Shown: positions 1 through 7,027 of the stretch, piece by piece | Layout of the letters: each line of letters opens with the position of its first letter | Position numbering within the stretch: the stretch's first letter is position 1 | Origin: Faecalibacter sp. LW9 | GTDB lineage: Bacteria > Bacteroidota > Bacteroidia > Flavobacteriales > Weeksellaceae | Reading direction: 5' to 3' | DNA: 64,000 bases | Assembly (NCBI RefSeq): GCF_034661295.1 | Contig: NZ_CP141062.1 | Span: forward strand, 2,790,001-2,854,000 | Program-made: the position numbers and the translations under genes | Notes under the pieces: generated by a model | What the model saw: only the letters and a program-made list of their open reading frames with translations | What the model was told of the DNA's origin: nothing | Databases searched by the model: none

Positions 1-586
1 GTACCACTTCGTTCATACGGTTCCATCCTACATTTCCCACACAATGGTCGACATACAATAATCCACAATCTGAAGGTTGGTAAGCCGATTCCGATTTTAC
101 ATACCCTGGCATAAATGGACCGTTGTAATTTTTACGTTCGATGAACATATGAACCGTTTCTCCGTAGGTGTAAATTCCAGCCATTTTCACTTCCCCAAAT
201 TCATCAGAGATTGTTGTTGGCTCTAAATAGACTTTACCTCCACGTTTTGTCGTTTGTTCAAAGGCATCAAATGCATCGTCCACCCAAAGGGCTAATACTT
301 TAACCCCATCTCCATGCTTCATTGCATGCTGACAAATTGGAGAATCTGATTTTAACCCTGAAGTTAATACTAATCGAATCTTTCCTTGTTGTAAAACATA
401 AGAAGCGCGATCTCTAACGCCTGTTTCTGGTCCAGCATAGGCAATTTCTTGAAACCCGAATGCTGTTTTATAATAATGTGCCGATTGTTTGGCATTTCCG
501 ACATAAAATTCGATATAATCTGTTCCGTTGATCGGAAGAAAGTCTTGTGCTTGTGCGATTTTTTCAGCAAATGTTTGTGTGCTCAT
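1..586 (-). CDS. hpd: 4-hydroxyphenylpyruvate dioxygenase (C-terminus cut by window edge)
   Basis: This enzyme converts 4-hydroxyphenylpyruvate to homogentisate, the second step of tyrosine breakdown, using non-haem iron. The first 195 residues are present, starting MSTQTFAEKIAQAQDFLPIN at the ATG at 586-584; the rest lies beyond base 1. The N-terminal vicinal-oxygen-chelate domain is complete (about residues 17-150). The second domain begins with the signature YVDHCVGNVGWNR, in which H181 corresponds to the first iron ligand of the family; the other ligands would be outside the window. It is transcribed in the same direction as hmgA, the next enzyme of the pathway, 154 bases upstream. Assignment rests on strong family motifs and pathway context. 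Confidence 0.95.
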   Translation of the reverse strand, partial: MSTQTFAEKIAQAQDFLPINGTDYIEFYVGNAKQSAHYYKTAFGFQEIAYAGPETGVRDRASYVLQQGKIRLVLTSGLKSDSPICQHAMKHGDGVKVLALWVDDAFDAFEQTTKRGGKVYLEPTTISDEFGEVKMAGIYTYGETVHMFIERKNYNGPFMPGYVKSESAYQPSDCGLLYVDHCVGNVGWNRMNEVV

Positions 587-604
587 TTTTTATATGGTGT
601 TATT

Positions 605-735
605 TTTTACGTTGTACGTTATACGTTTTAGTACGATGAGATCCTGAAACGAGTTCAGGATGACACGCTGGACTTAGATGATAGATTCTAGATACTAGAT
701 GTTAGATACTAGAACTCATAACTTAGAACTTAGAA
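605..735. repeat. Low-complexity intergenic repeats with a palindrome, between hpd and hmgA
   Basis: No gene is seen here. The stretch holds three kinds of short repetitive wording: two near copies of ACGTTNTACGTT (about 609-630), a perfect palindrome ATCCTGAA-N5-TTCAGGAT at 641-661, and tandem variants of TAGATACTAGA / AACTTAGAACTTAGAAC at 680-735. The palindrome could act as a stem-loop in the hmgA-hpd transcript. The style resembles dispersed intergenic repeats of other Bacteroidota, but that is from general knowledge and a genome-wide count was not possible. Confidence 0.5.
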
Positions 736-740
736 CAAAA

Positions 741-1898
741 CTAATACAACCATGATTTATAATAATCAGGATCTTCTAATTCTAACGCTTGTTCCGTTAA
801 CATCAATGGTCGAAATGGATCAATCATAACCGCTAATTCGTGGGTTTCTTTGGCTCCGATGGATTTTTCTACCGTTCCAGGATGTGGACCATGTGGAATT
901 CCGGCCTGATGCAAGGTAATTTGTCCCTTCTCCACGGATTTACGCGACATAAAATCCCCATCCACATAGTACAAGATTTCATCTGAATCCACATTACTGT
1001 GGTTATATGGTGCCGGAATGGCATTCGGATGATAATCAAATAAGCGAGGAACGAAACTACAAATCACGAATCCGGCTCCTTCGAATGTTTGATGTACTGG
1101 TGGTGGTTGATGAATACGTCCGGTGATGGGCTCAAAATTATGAATCGAAAAAGCCCATGGGTAATGGTAACCATCCCAACCCACGAAATCAAAAGGATGT
1201 GTGCCGTATACATACGGATAAATTAAGCCTTCTTTCTTGATTAATATTTTGAAATCACCGTGTTCGTCGTGCGTTTCTAAGTCTTGTGGACGTTTAATGT
1301 CACGTTCACAGAATGGCGCATGTTCCATCAATTGTCCGAAATGATTGCGGTAACGACGAGGCGTTTCGATTGGACTAAACGATTCGGTAATGAACAATCG
1401 ATTCTGTTCATCGTTGAAATGCAATTGATAGATAATTCCGCGCGGAATCACTAAATAATCACCGTATTCAAACGGGATTTGTCCATATCCTGTTTTTAAA
1501 ACACCTGATCCTTCGTGGATAAAAATGACTTCATCCGCCATCGAATTTTTATAGAAGTAATCGGTCATCGACTTTTTAGGAGCAGCCAGTGATATGTGCA
1601 AATCATTGTTGACCAATACAGGAACTCGAGATGCGATGTAATCATCCGTAGGTTGTACGCGAAAACCTTTTAATGAGGTATGCTTCAGATGTTTTGCGCG
1701 AGCTATTTTTGGTTCAACAGAAAATGGTTCATTGATTTCTTTGACCAACGTTGGAGGGTAACAATGGTAGACATTGGAATACGTACTCGAAAATCCGTGG
1801 GTAGAAACCAACTCTTCCGCATAGAGTTCACCATTGGGTTTTCGAAATACTGTATGTCTTTTCTGTGGGAAATTTCCCAAAGCGTGATACAGTGGCAT
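741..1898 (-). CDS. hmgA: Homogentisate 1,2-dioxygenase
   Basis: HmgA opens the homogentisate ring to maleylacetoacetate, the third step of tyrosine catabolism; it is a cytoplasmic non-haem iron enzyme. The 385 residues are shorter than the ~440 of the human and Pseudomonas enzymes but fit the compact bacterial form. Visible family features are a cupin core with IFIHEGSGVLKTGYG (about residue 125), YGDYLVIPRG, and a C-terminal metal-site region with SDEILYYVDGDF and IPHGPHPG, which supply Glu and His ligand candidates. The start ATG at 1898 begins MPLYHALGNFPQKRH. The likely promoter is ~190 bases upstream, leaving a long leader that contains a short open frame. It lies 154 bases before hpd on the same strand, so co-transcription is plausible. 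Confidence 0.96.
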   Translation of the reverse strand: MPLYHALGNFPQKRHTVFRKPNGELYAEELVSTHGFSSTYSNVYHCYPPTLVKEINEPFSVEPKIARAKHLKHTSLKGFRVQPTDDYIASRVPVLVNNDLHISLAAPKKSMTDYFYKNSMADEVIFIHEGSGVLKTGYGQIPFEYGDYLVIPRGIIYQLHFNDEQNRLFITESFSPIETPRRYRNHFGQLMEHAPFCERDIKRPQDLETHDEHGDFKILIKKEGLIYPYVYGTHPFDFVGWDGYHYPWAFSIHNFEPITGRIHQPPPVHQTFEGAGFVICSFVPRLFDYHPNAIPAPYNHSNVDSDEILYYVDGDFMSRKSVEKGQITLHQAGIPHGPHPGTVEKSIGAKETHELAVMIDPFRPLMLTEQALELEDPDYYKSWLY

Positions 1899-1975
1899 AT
1901 AACTTTTGTTTGTGTTTTGATGAAAAAATGAAAATAGTCAAATCTTCGGTATTGAATAACACCGAACAGCACTAC

Positions 1976-2068
1976 TTACAATGAGTATTGTGCAAAAACG
2001 ATTTTAGAAAGTAAAGCAATGGTTAGCTTATTCATTCCTATAAATAAAGGTTTTAGTAATTCCTTCAT
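1976..2068 (-). CDS. Possible 30-residue leader peptide upstream of hmgA
   Basis: A 30-codon open frame (starts MKELLKPLFIGMNKL, ends VFAQYSL) begins about 20 bases after the predicted hmgA transcription start and ends 77 bases before the hmgA ATG. After its stop there is a small inverted repeat (TTCGGT...ACCGAA, about 1950-1970). No clear ribosome binding site is seen, which is not unusual in Bacteroidota. It may be a short membrane-type peptide, a regulatory leader peptide, or simply an open frame by chance. Confidence 0.25.
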   Translation of the reverse strand: MKELLKPLFIGMNKLTIALLSKIVFAQYSL

Positions 2069-2095
2069 TTGATTCACTATTCTTTGTGGTTCATT

Positions 2096-2125
2096 CAAAG
2101 ATAACAAAGAATTTGAATTGTACAA
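2096..2125 (-). promoter_or_regulatory. Putative hmgA promoter (TTG-N19-TATCTTTG)
   Basis: On the minus strand a TTG (complement of 2123-2125) is followed after 19 bases by TATCTTTG (complement of 2096-2103), a perfect match to the flavobacterial -33/-7 consensus. Transcription would start near 2089, giving hmgA a leader of about 190 bases. Confidence 0.7.
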
Positions 2126-2193
2126 AATACACCAATTAATATTTCAATAAAAGTTAATCGTTTTTAATATCTTTAGTAAATCAATTAATCTAT

Positions 2194-3135
2194 ATGAAAC
2201 TAAAACATATTTTATTAGCATCAACCTTATTGGTACAAAGCTTTCTTTATGGTCAGAATTATAATGTAACCGAAACTCAATTCACACCTGAATTAATCGG
2301 TAACTTGTATCAAAATAAGCAAAAATCTAAAACAGTAATTTTAATTATACCTGGATCCGGACCAACAAATCGCGATGGAAACTCAGGAATGTTACAAACA
2401 AATTCATTGAAATTTCTAGCTGAAGATTTAGCAAATCAACAATACGATGTTGCCACTTATGACAAACGTGTACTACATCTAATCAAAAATTTTAAGGGAA
2501 CTCCTGATGAATTTCCTGCAATAGATTTTCAACACGGAATTGATGATGCTAAATCGATTATCAACTATTTGAAAGATAATTTAAAATATAAAAATGTAGT
2601 CATCATTGGGCATAGTGAAGGTTCTTTAATCGGAATGAATGCGGCCAATAATACTAGTCATGCATTTATCTCAATCGCTGGCGCTGGACGAAGTATTGAT
2701 TTAATTTTAAAAGATCAAATTGGAAAACAAGCACCTATGTTAATTGAACCTACTGAAAAAATTTTAGAAGAATTAAAGAGAGGAAATAAAGTTGAAGAAA
2801 TTAATCCAATGCTACAAGCTGTGTTTGCAAAAAATAATCAACCATTTATAATCGAATGGATTCAACATAATCCTCAACAAGAAATTAAAGCTTTAGATAT
2901 GCCGGTTTTAATAATTAATGGGGATAAAGATTTACAAGTTGATGTGAAAGAAGCTGAATTATTGAAACAAGCAAAAACTGATGCACAACTTGTAATTGTA
3001 AAAAACATGAATCATATCTTAAAAGAAATTAAGGACGATTCTGAAAATTTAAATTCTTACTATAAATCCGATTTACCATTACATAAAGATTTAGTACCAA
3101 TAATAACACAATTTTTAAAAGCTAATAAATTATAA
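2194..3135 (+). CDS. Exported alpha/beta hydrolase
   Basis: A 313-residue serine hydrolase with an N-terminal signal peptide (MKLKHILLASTLLVQSFLYG, cleavage near residue 20), so it acts in the periplasm or outside. The alpha/beta hydrolase fold is shown by the oxyanion stretch IPGSGPTNRDGN (about 52-63), the nucleophile elbow GHSEGS with S141, an acid in INGDKD (D244 or D246) and the histidine in MNHILK (H274). Similar proteins are annotated as acyl-peptide or lysophospholipase-like hydrolases, but the substrate cannot be told from sequence. It is a single gene, divergent from hmgA and followed by a terminator; TATCTTTA at 2168-2175 is a possible -7 box. Confidence 0.85.
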   Translation: MKLKHILLASTLLVQSFLYGQNYNVTETQFTPELIGNLYQNKQKSKTVILIIPGSGPTNRDGNSGMLQTNSLKFLAEDLANQQYDVATYDKRVLHLIKNFKGTPDEFPAIDFQHGIDDAKSIINYLKDNLKYKNVVIIGHSEGSLIGMNAANNTSHAFISIAGAGRSIDLILKDQIGKQAPMLIEPTEKILEELKRGNKVEEINPMLQAVFAKNNQPFIIEWIQHNPQQEIKALDMPVLIINGDKDLQVDVKEAELLKQAKTDAQLVIVKNMNHILKEIKDDSENLNSYYKSDLPLHKDLVPIITQFLKANKL

Positions 3136-3143
3136 AAAGACAA

Positions 3144-3173
3144 AATCCCTTGAATTATTTAACTCAAGGGATT
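3144..3173. terminator. Bidirectional terminator between hydrolase and radical SAM gene
   Basis: A 10-bp stem AATCCCTTGA/TCAAGGGATT encloses a 10-base loop, with A- and T-rich flanks on both sides. It lies between two convergent genes. Confidence 0.75.
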
Positions 3174-3180
3174 ATCTATT

Positions 3181-5343
3181 TTATACGATTAATAACGCTT
3201 CTTCTTTGATTTGATTGACTGCTTTCGAGTAAATAAACACTTCGAAATCAAAACTTTGTTTTTTTTTGGTAAGAAACCGGTTTATCTGCTAATTTTAATT
3301 CTTTGATGAAATTAATTAACCATTCACCTTCTTCTTTTTCCAACATTACTTCTAAGTAATTGCTCTTCGTATGAAAGGTTAAAACTGCATTTTCAAACGT
3401 TCTCCCTTTTTTGGATTTAGTTCGAATTTCCATCGTTGGAATTCCGCCTAACCAAACGATTTTTTGAGTCAGTTTATGCGTGATAAATAAATCTTGATTT
3501 AAAATTGATTCGATATGATTTGGTCGAACTTTCGTTTTCGGTACTTTCATTTCGAACCATTCTTGCAATGGAATCTCAAATCCTACACCGTGCATGTAAT
3601 TAAACAATGATTTCTTTAAACCGAACGAAAATTGATTATGATCTAATCCCGATTTCTCTTCGTGCACCATGTCATTGTTTGCAAATGATCCCAATTCAGT
3701 ACTGTGGTTGATCACATTGTATTCTTCTGGATTTAAACCCACTGGGCTGTGCGCTGTCATCGCAAATTGAGACCAGAACCCGGATTGTAAAATCCCTAAC
3801 TCGAACATCTGGCGCACCATTTCTAAACTATCTATGGTTTCTTGTTTTGTTTGCGTTGGAAAACCATACATCAAATACGCGTGTACCATAATACCTGTTT
3901 CGGTAAAATTACGGTTCACGACTGCTACTTGATCTACCGTTACCCCTTTATCGATTAATTGTAATAAACGATCCGAAGCTACTTCTAATCCACCGGATAC
4001 GGCAATACAACCCGAAGCTTTCAATAAACGACATAAATCCAGTGTAAAACTTTTCTCGAAACGAATGTTGGTCCACCACAAAACCGTTAATTTACGACGT
4101 AGAATCTCCAAAGCCACCTCACGCATTAAAGCTGGTGGAGCCGCTTCATCTACAAAATGGAATCCCGTATTGTTTGTTGTAGCAATTAATTCTTCCATTT
4201 TATCCACGATTTGCTTGGCCGCAATCGGTTCGTACACTTTGATGTAATCCAATGAAATATCACAAAACGTACATTTTCCCCAATAACAACCGTGTGCCAT
4301 CGTTAATTTATTCCAACGTCCATCACTCCATAAGCGGTGCATCGGATTCACCACCTCAATAACAGAAACATATTGATCCAAATGTAAATCGGTGTAATCT
4401 GGTGTTCCTACTTCACTAAATTTATAGTCTTTGATTAAAGGATGATTGATGTATTCGACTTTTCCCTCCACCAATGTAAACGTACGTTTCAATTCTGAAC
4501 GATCACATTCTTGGTGAATGTATTTAAGTAATTGTTCCGTTGGCGCTTCTCCATCGTCCAACGTAATAAAATCGAAAAATTCGAATACACGAGGATCGGA
4601 TAGCGAACGTAATTCCGTATTTGAAAAACCACCTCCCATATCTACGACAATCTCTGGATAATTGGCTTTTATGTATTGGGCACAACGGAAAGCAGCATAT
4701 AAATTCCCTGGAAATGACACCGAAAACCAATCATTTTTGGATTTGTCGATTGAATTAATTTTTCTAATTCTGATAATGTAATGCGGTCGATGTAGGTAGG
4801 TGCTTTATGTAATTCGGCATAGATCTCAACGAACGAATTCGCCGATCGCCCTAAACGTTCAGCATATCGACTGAATCCAAAATTCTTGTCAACGAATTCG
4901 ATGAATAAGTCGGATAAATCTTCTAAATATAACGTCGCCAAATGCTTGGCTTTATCTTGGAATGCCATGGTCCCAAACGCCCATTCTAAATCGTGTAATT
5001 CTGCATAACGAGAAGCTTCGGGTAGATCCCCATCTTGGACAATGGCATCGGCTAACGTAGAATTTTTGCCTTGCAGAAAACGGATCACCGGATTGATAGT
5101 ATAGATATAATCTTCGCGTAACGTATAGATGCGAAAGCTATATTCACCAAATGCAATGCCTGAATTTTCGATGTATTCAAATAAATCCGTTAAACCCTTT
5201 TTACTGAACAATTGTAAAATTACATCTAGCCCTAAATCGGCTTGAAATGGAGTATAGTTCAATTGGTTTAAAAATCCTTTTAGATAAACTGTACCCAGAT
5301 AAGGTGTGTTTAATTGGGTAAAAGGAGGAATAATTAATAAAGA
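3181..5343 (-). pseudogene. B12-binding-type radical SAM protein, frameshifted
   Basis: Two long frames make up one radical SAM enzyme. The N-terminal part (5262-4669) reads into LIQSTNPKMIGF and then must change frame at about 4726 to continue as SVSFPGNLYAAFRCAQ; one T is missing from a T4 run of the coding strand. The body (to 3248) has an Fe-S cluster motif CYWGKCTFC (C-x4-C-x2-C) and the typical GGLEVASDRLL and YLMYGFPTQT segments. Near the end an A9 run (3259-3267) causes a stop; with A8 the frame would go on to QSFDFEVFIYSKAV and end at 3181. At the 5' end the protein-like sequence PPFTQLNTPYLGTVYLKGF runs back to about 5343 without an ATG, suggesting a third lesion. Two of the lesions are homopolymer indels, so sequencing error is possible. 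The substrate is unknown. Confidence 0.8.
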
Positions 5344-5394
5344 TCAGTTTTCAAAAAATGTAGAATTTGTGCTAAAATACGTTATTTCTCCTAT

Positions 5395-6504
5395 TTATGC
5401 TTTCTTCAACCCTAAAGTAGTGATGATTTCACGCGCAACCGCTCTTCCTGCTCTATTTGCGCCTATGGTTGAAGCGGAAGGACCATAACCCGTCAAGTGA
5501 ATGCGAGGATCTTTTTGCACTTGTGTGGCTGCTTTACCTGCCATCACTACACCTCCCTTTTCACTGACTAAATTTAATTCCTTCAAATGGTCGATGTTTT
5601 GTTTGAACCCCGTATTCCAAAAGATTACATCCGCTTTCATTTCTTGGCCATCTTCCCATCTCACCCCATTTGCTGTGATTTCTGTAAACATTGGTAAACG
5701 ATTCATTATACCGTTGTTTAACATTTCTTCAATCGCAGGTGTGATGGGTAAACCTGTCACCGAAACCACGGACTTGGGCAGTAAACCCAATCGAACACGT
5801 TCATCGACCATTGCCACGGCTTCTCGCCCATGTTCAGGATTAAATTCGTAAGGACGAAAATCTGGAGGGCGTCGCGTGACCCAAGTAGTAGTTGTAACCT
5901 TGGATAATTCGCCCAATAATTGTACAGCTGATATTCCTGCACCTACTACAATGACGTGTTTTCCTCTAAAATCCTCTACTTTTTTATATGCATTGGTATG
6001 CAATTGGAGCCCTTTGAATGATTCTGAACCCGGTAGATGGGGAATATTGGGTGTTTTCCATGTCCCTGTTGCATTGACAATTCCTCTTGCACTGAATTGT
6101 ACTCCATTGGTTTCAATCAGAAAACGATCCTTTTGCTCTTTAACGTTTAACACTTTAACCGGTCTTATGATGGGCAGATGAAACGTTTCTTCGTATTTCG
6201 AATAATAGGCTGTAACAGCTTGATTGGCACGAATAGCCTCTGGATTTTCTTTCATTGCTTCCTCAAAACTAAGTCCAGGTAAATCATTGATTCCGTTCAC
6301 ATTTTCTAACGTCAAACTGTTCCAACGGTGTTGCCATGCTCCTCCTGCTCCGTTTTCATCGTCTAAGACCACAAACCCTTTTCCTGCTTGGATGCCGAAT
6401 TTTTGCAAATAATAGGCGGCCGATAAACCGGCTTGTCCTGCTCCGATTACGACAATGTCTACTTTGTAAAATGTTTTCTTTTTCGAGGAAGATGCTTGAT
6501 TCAT
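5395..6504 (-). CDS. Flavin-dependent monooxygenase / NAD(P)-binding oxidoreductase
   Basis: A 369-residue flavoprotein of the FAD- and NADPH-binding monooxygenase type. The FAD motif VVIGAGQAGLSAAYYL is near residue 20 and the NADPH motif VIVVGAGISAVQLLGEL near 175. It ends with the region where such enzymes rebind FAD (LTGYGPSASTIGANRAGRAVA). The start was placed at MNQASSSKKKTFYK (6504); a longer frame to 6591 exists, but its extra 29 residues precede the usual beginning of the fold and overlap the promoter region shared with the CRISPR boundary. The substrate is unknown. Before the CRISPR module arrived, this gene was probably the divergent neighbour of the fumarylacetoacetase gene. Confidence 0.85.
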   Translation of the reverse strand: MNQASSSKKKTFYKVDIVVIGAGQAGLSAAYYLQKFGIQAGKGFVVLDDENGAGGAWQHRWNSLTLENVNGINDLPGLSFEEAMKENPEAIRANQAVTAYYSKYEETFHLPIIRPVKVLNVKEQKDRFLIETNGVQFSARGIVNATGTWKTPNIPHLPGSESFKGLQLHTNAYKKVEDFRGKHVIVVGAGISAVQLLGELSKVTTTTWVTRRPPDFRPYEFNPEHGREAVAMVDERVRLGLLPKSVVSVTGLPITPAIEEMLNNGIMNRLPMFTEITANGVRWEDGQEMKADVIFWNTGFKQNIDHLKELNLVSEKGGVVMAGKAATQVQKDPRIHLTGYGPSASTIGANRAGRAVAREIITTLGLKKA

Positions 6505-6571
6505 GGGGTTGATTTTCCTAAAAATAAAACTTTCTCTCGCTTTATCCGAATTTCGAAATGTTAAAAAAACC

Positions 6572-6619
6572 TTTGTATCTTCACTTTTCAAACGACAAAC
6601 AAAATGAAATTCGTTACTT
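6572..6619. repeat. Left copy of the 48-bp direct repeat bounding the CRISPR-Cas module
   Basis: These 48 bases are identical to 15223-15270. They begin TTTGTATCTTCACTTTTC and end ATGAAATTCGTTACTT. At the right copy this is the 5' region plus the first 16 bases of the fumarylacetoacetase gene. Here the copied ATG at 6604 leads only into an 11-codon frame (MKFVTSDPIVN, stop 6637-6639), so it is a dead stub. Bases on either side of the two copies differ, so the repeat is exactly bounded. Confidence 0.97.
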
Positions 6620-6679
6620 CAGATCCTATTGTCAATTGATTGATCTTATTTATATTATATTTATCATGAATTCGATGAT

Positions 6680-7027
6680 TTGTTTAACTTCATTGATTTT
6701 GGTACTTTTATTCAAGTATTTACAACTACCAGGAGCGCGAGATCATTGGGGAAATGGTTGTGAATTCCTTTATCTCATAATGCTTTTATTTTAATTTGTA
6801 TTCGATGAGACGCTAGCGCTTAGTTCATTTCGGTAGTTGCCACTGAAGCAATTACAACTATCCCTCGTAACTCCCTACGTTTAAAGGGGTTGTGAATTCC
6901 TTTATCTCGTGATGCTTTTATTTTAATTTGTATTCGATGAGACGCTGCGCTTAGTTCATTTCGGTAGTTGCCACTGAAGCAATTACAACAATAGATTAGG
7001 TTATATAGATAGATAGATAGATACTCA
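6680..7027 (+). CRISPR. Degenerate old end of the CRISPR array, with two composite repeat units
   Basis: Three abnormal repeat units precede the canonical array. The unit at 6680-6726 matches the repeat only over its last 31 bases; its first ~16 bases are scrambled. Then comes a 30-nt spacer (6727-6756). Units 6757-6858 (102 nt) and 6889-6989 (101 nt) are 97% alike, begin GTTGTGAATT and end ATTACAAC like the repeat, but hold ~55 extra bases. Their last 36 bases (from GTTCATTTCGGTA) are a diverged version of the 3' part of the repeat, and the first ~48 of the 5' part. They are separated by a 30-nt spacer (6859-6888). The last spacer (6990-7027) is 38 nt because of a TAGA tetranucleotide run. 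Guide RNA from this end probably pairs poorly with the tracrRNA. Confidence 0.85.

Noticed and set aside
6604-6639. An 11-codon gene in the left 48-bp repeat
   Set aside because: It is the copied first codons of the fumarylacetoacetase gene running into unrelated DNA.
6757-6989. The 102-nt units as the tracrRNA gene
   Set aside because: The ends CAATTACAAC could pair with the repeat with a bulge, but no nexus or terminator follows; spacers follow instead. The true tracrRNA at 15137 has a perfect anti-repeat.
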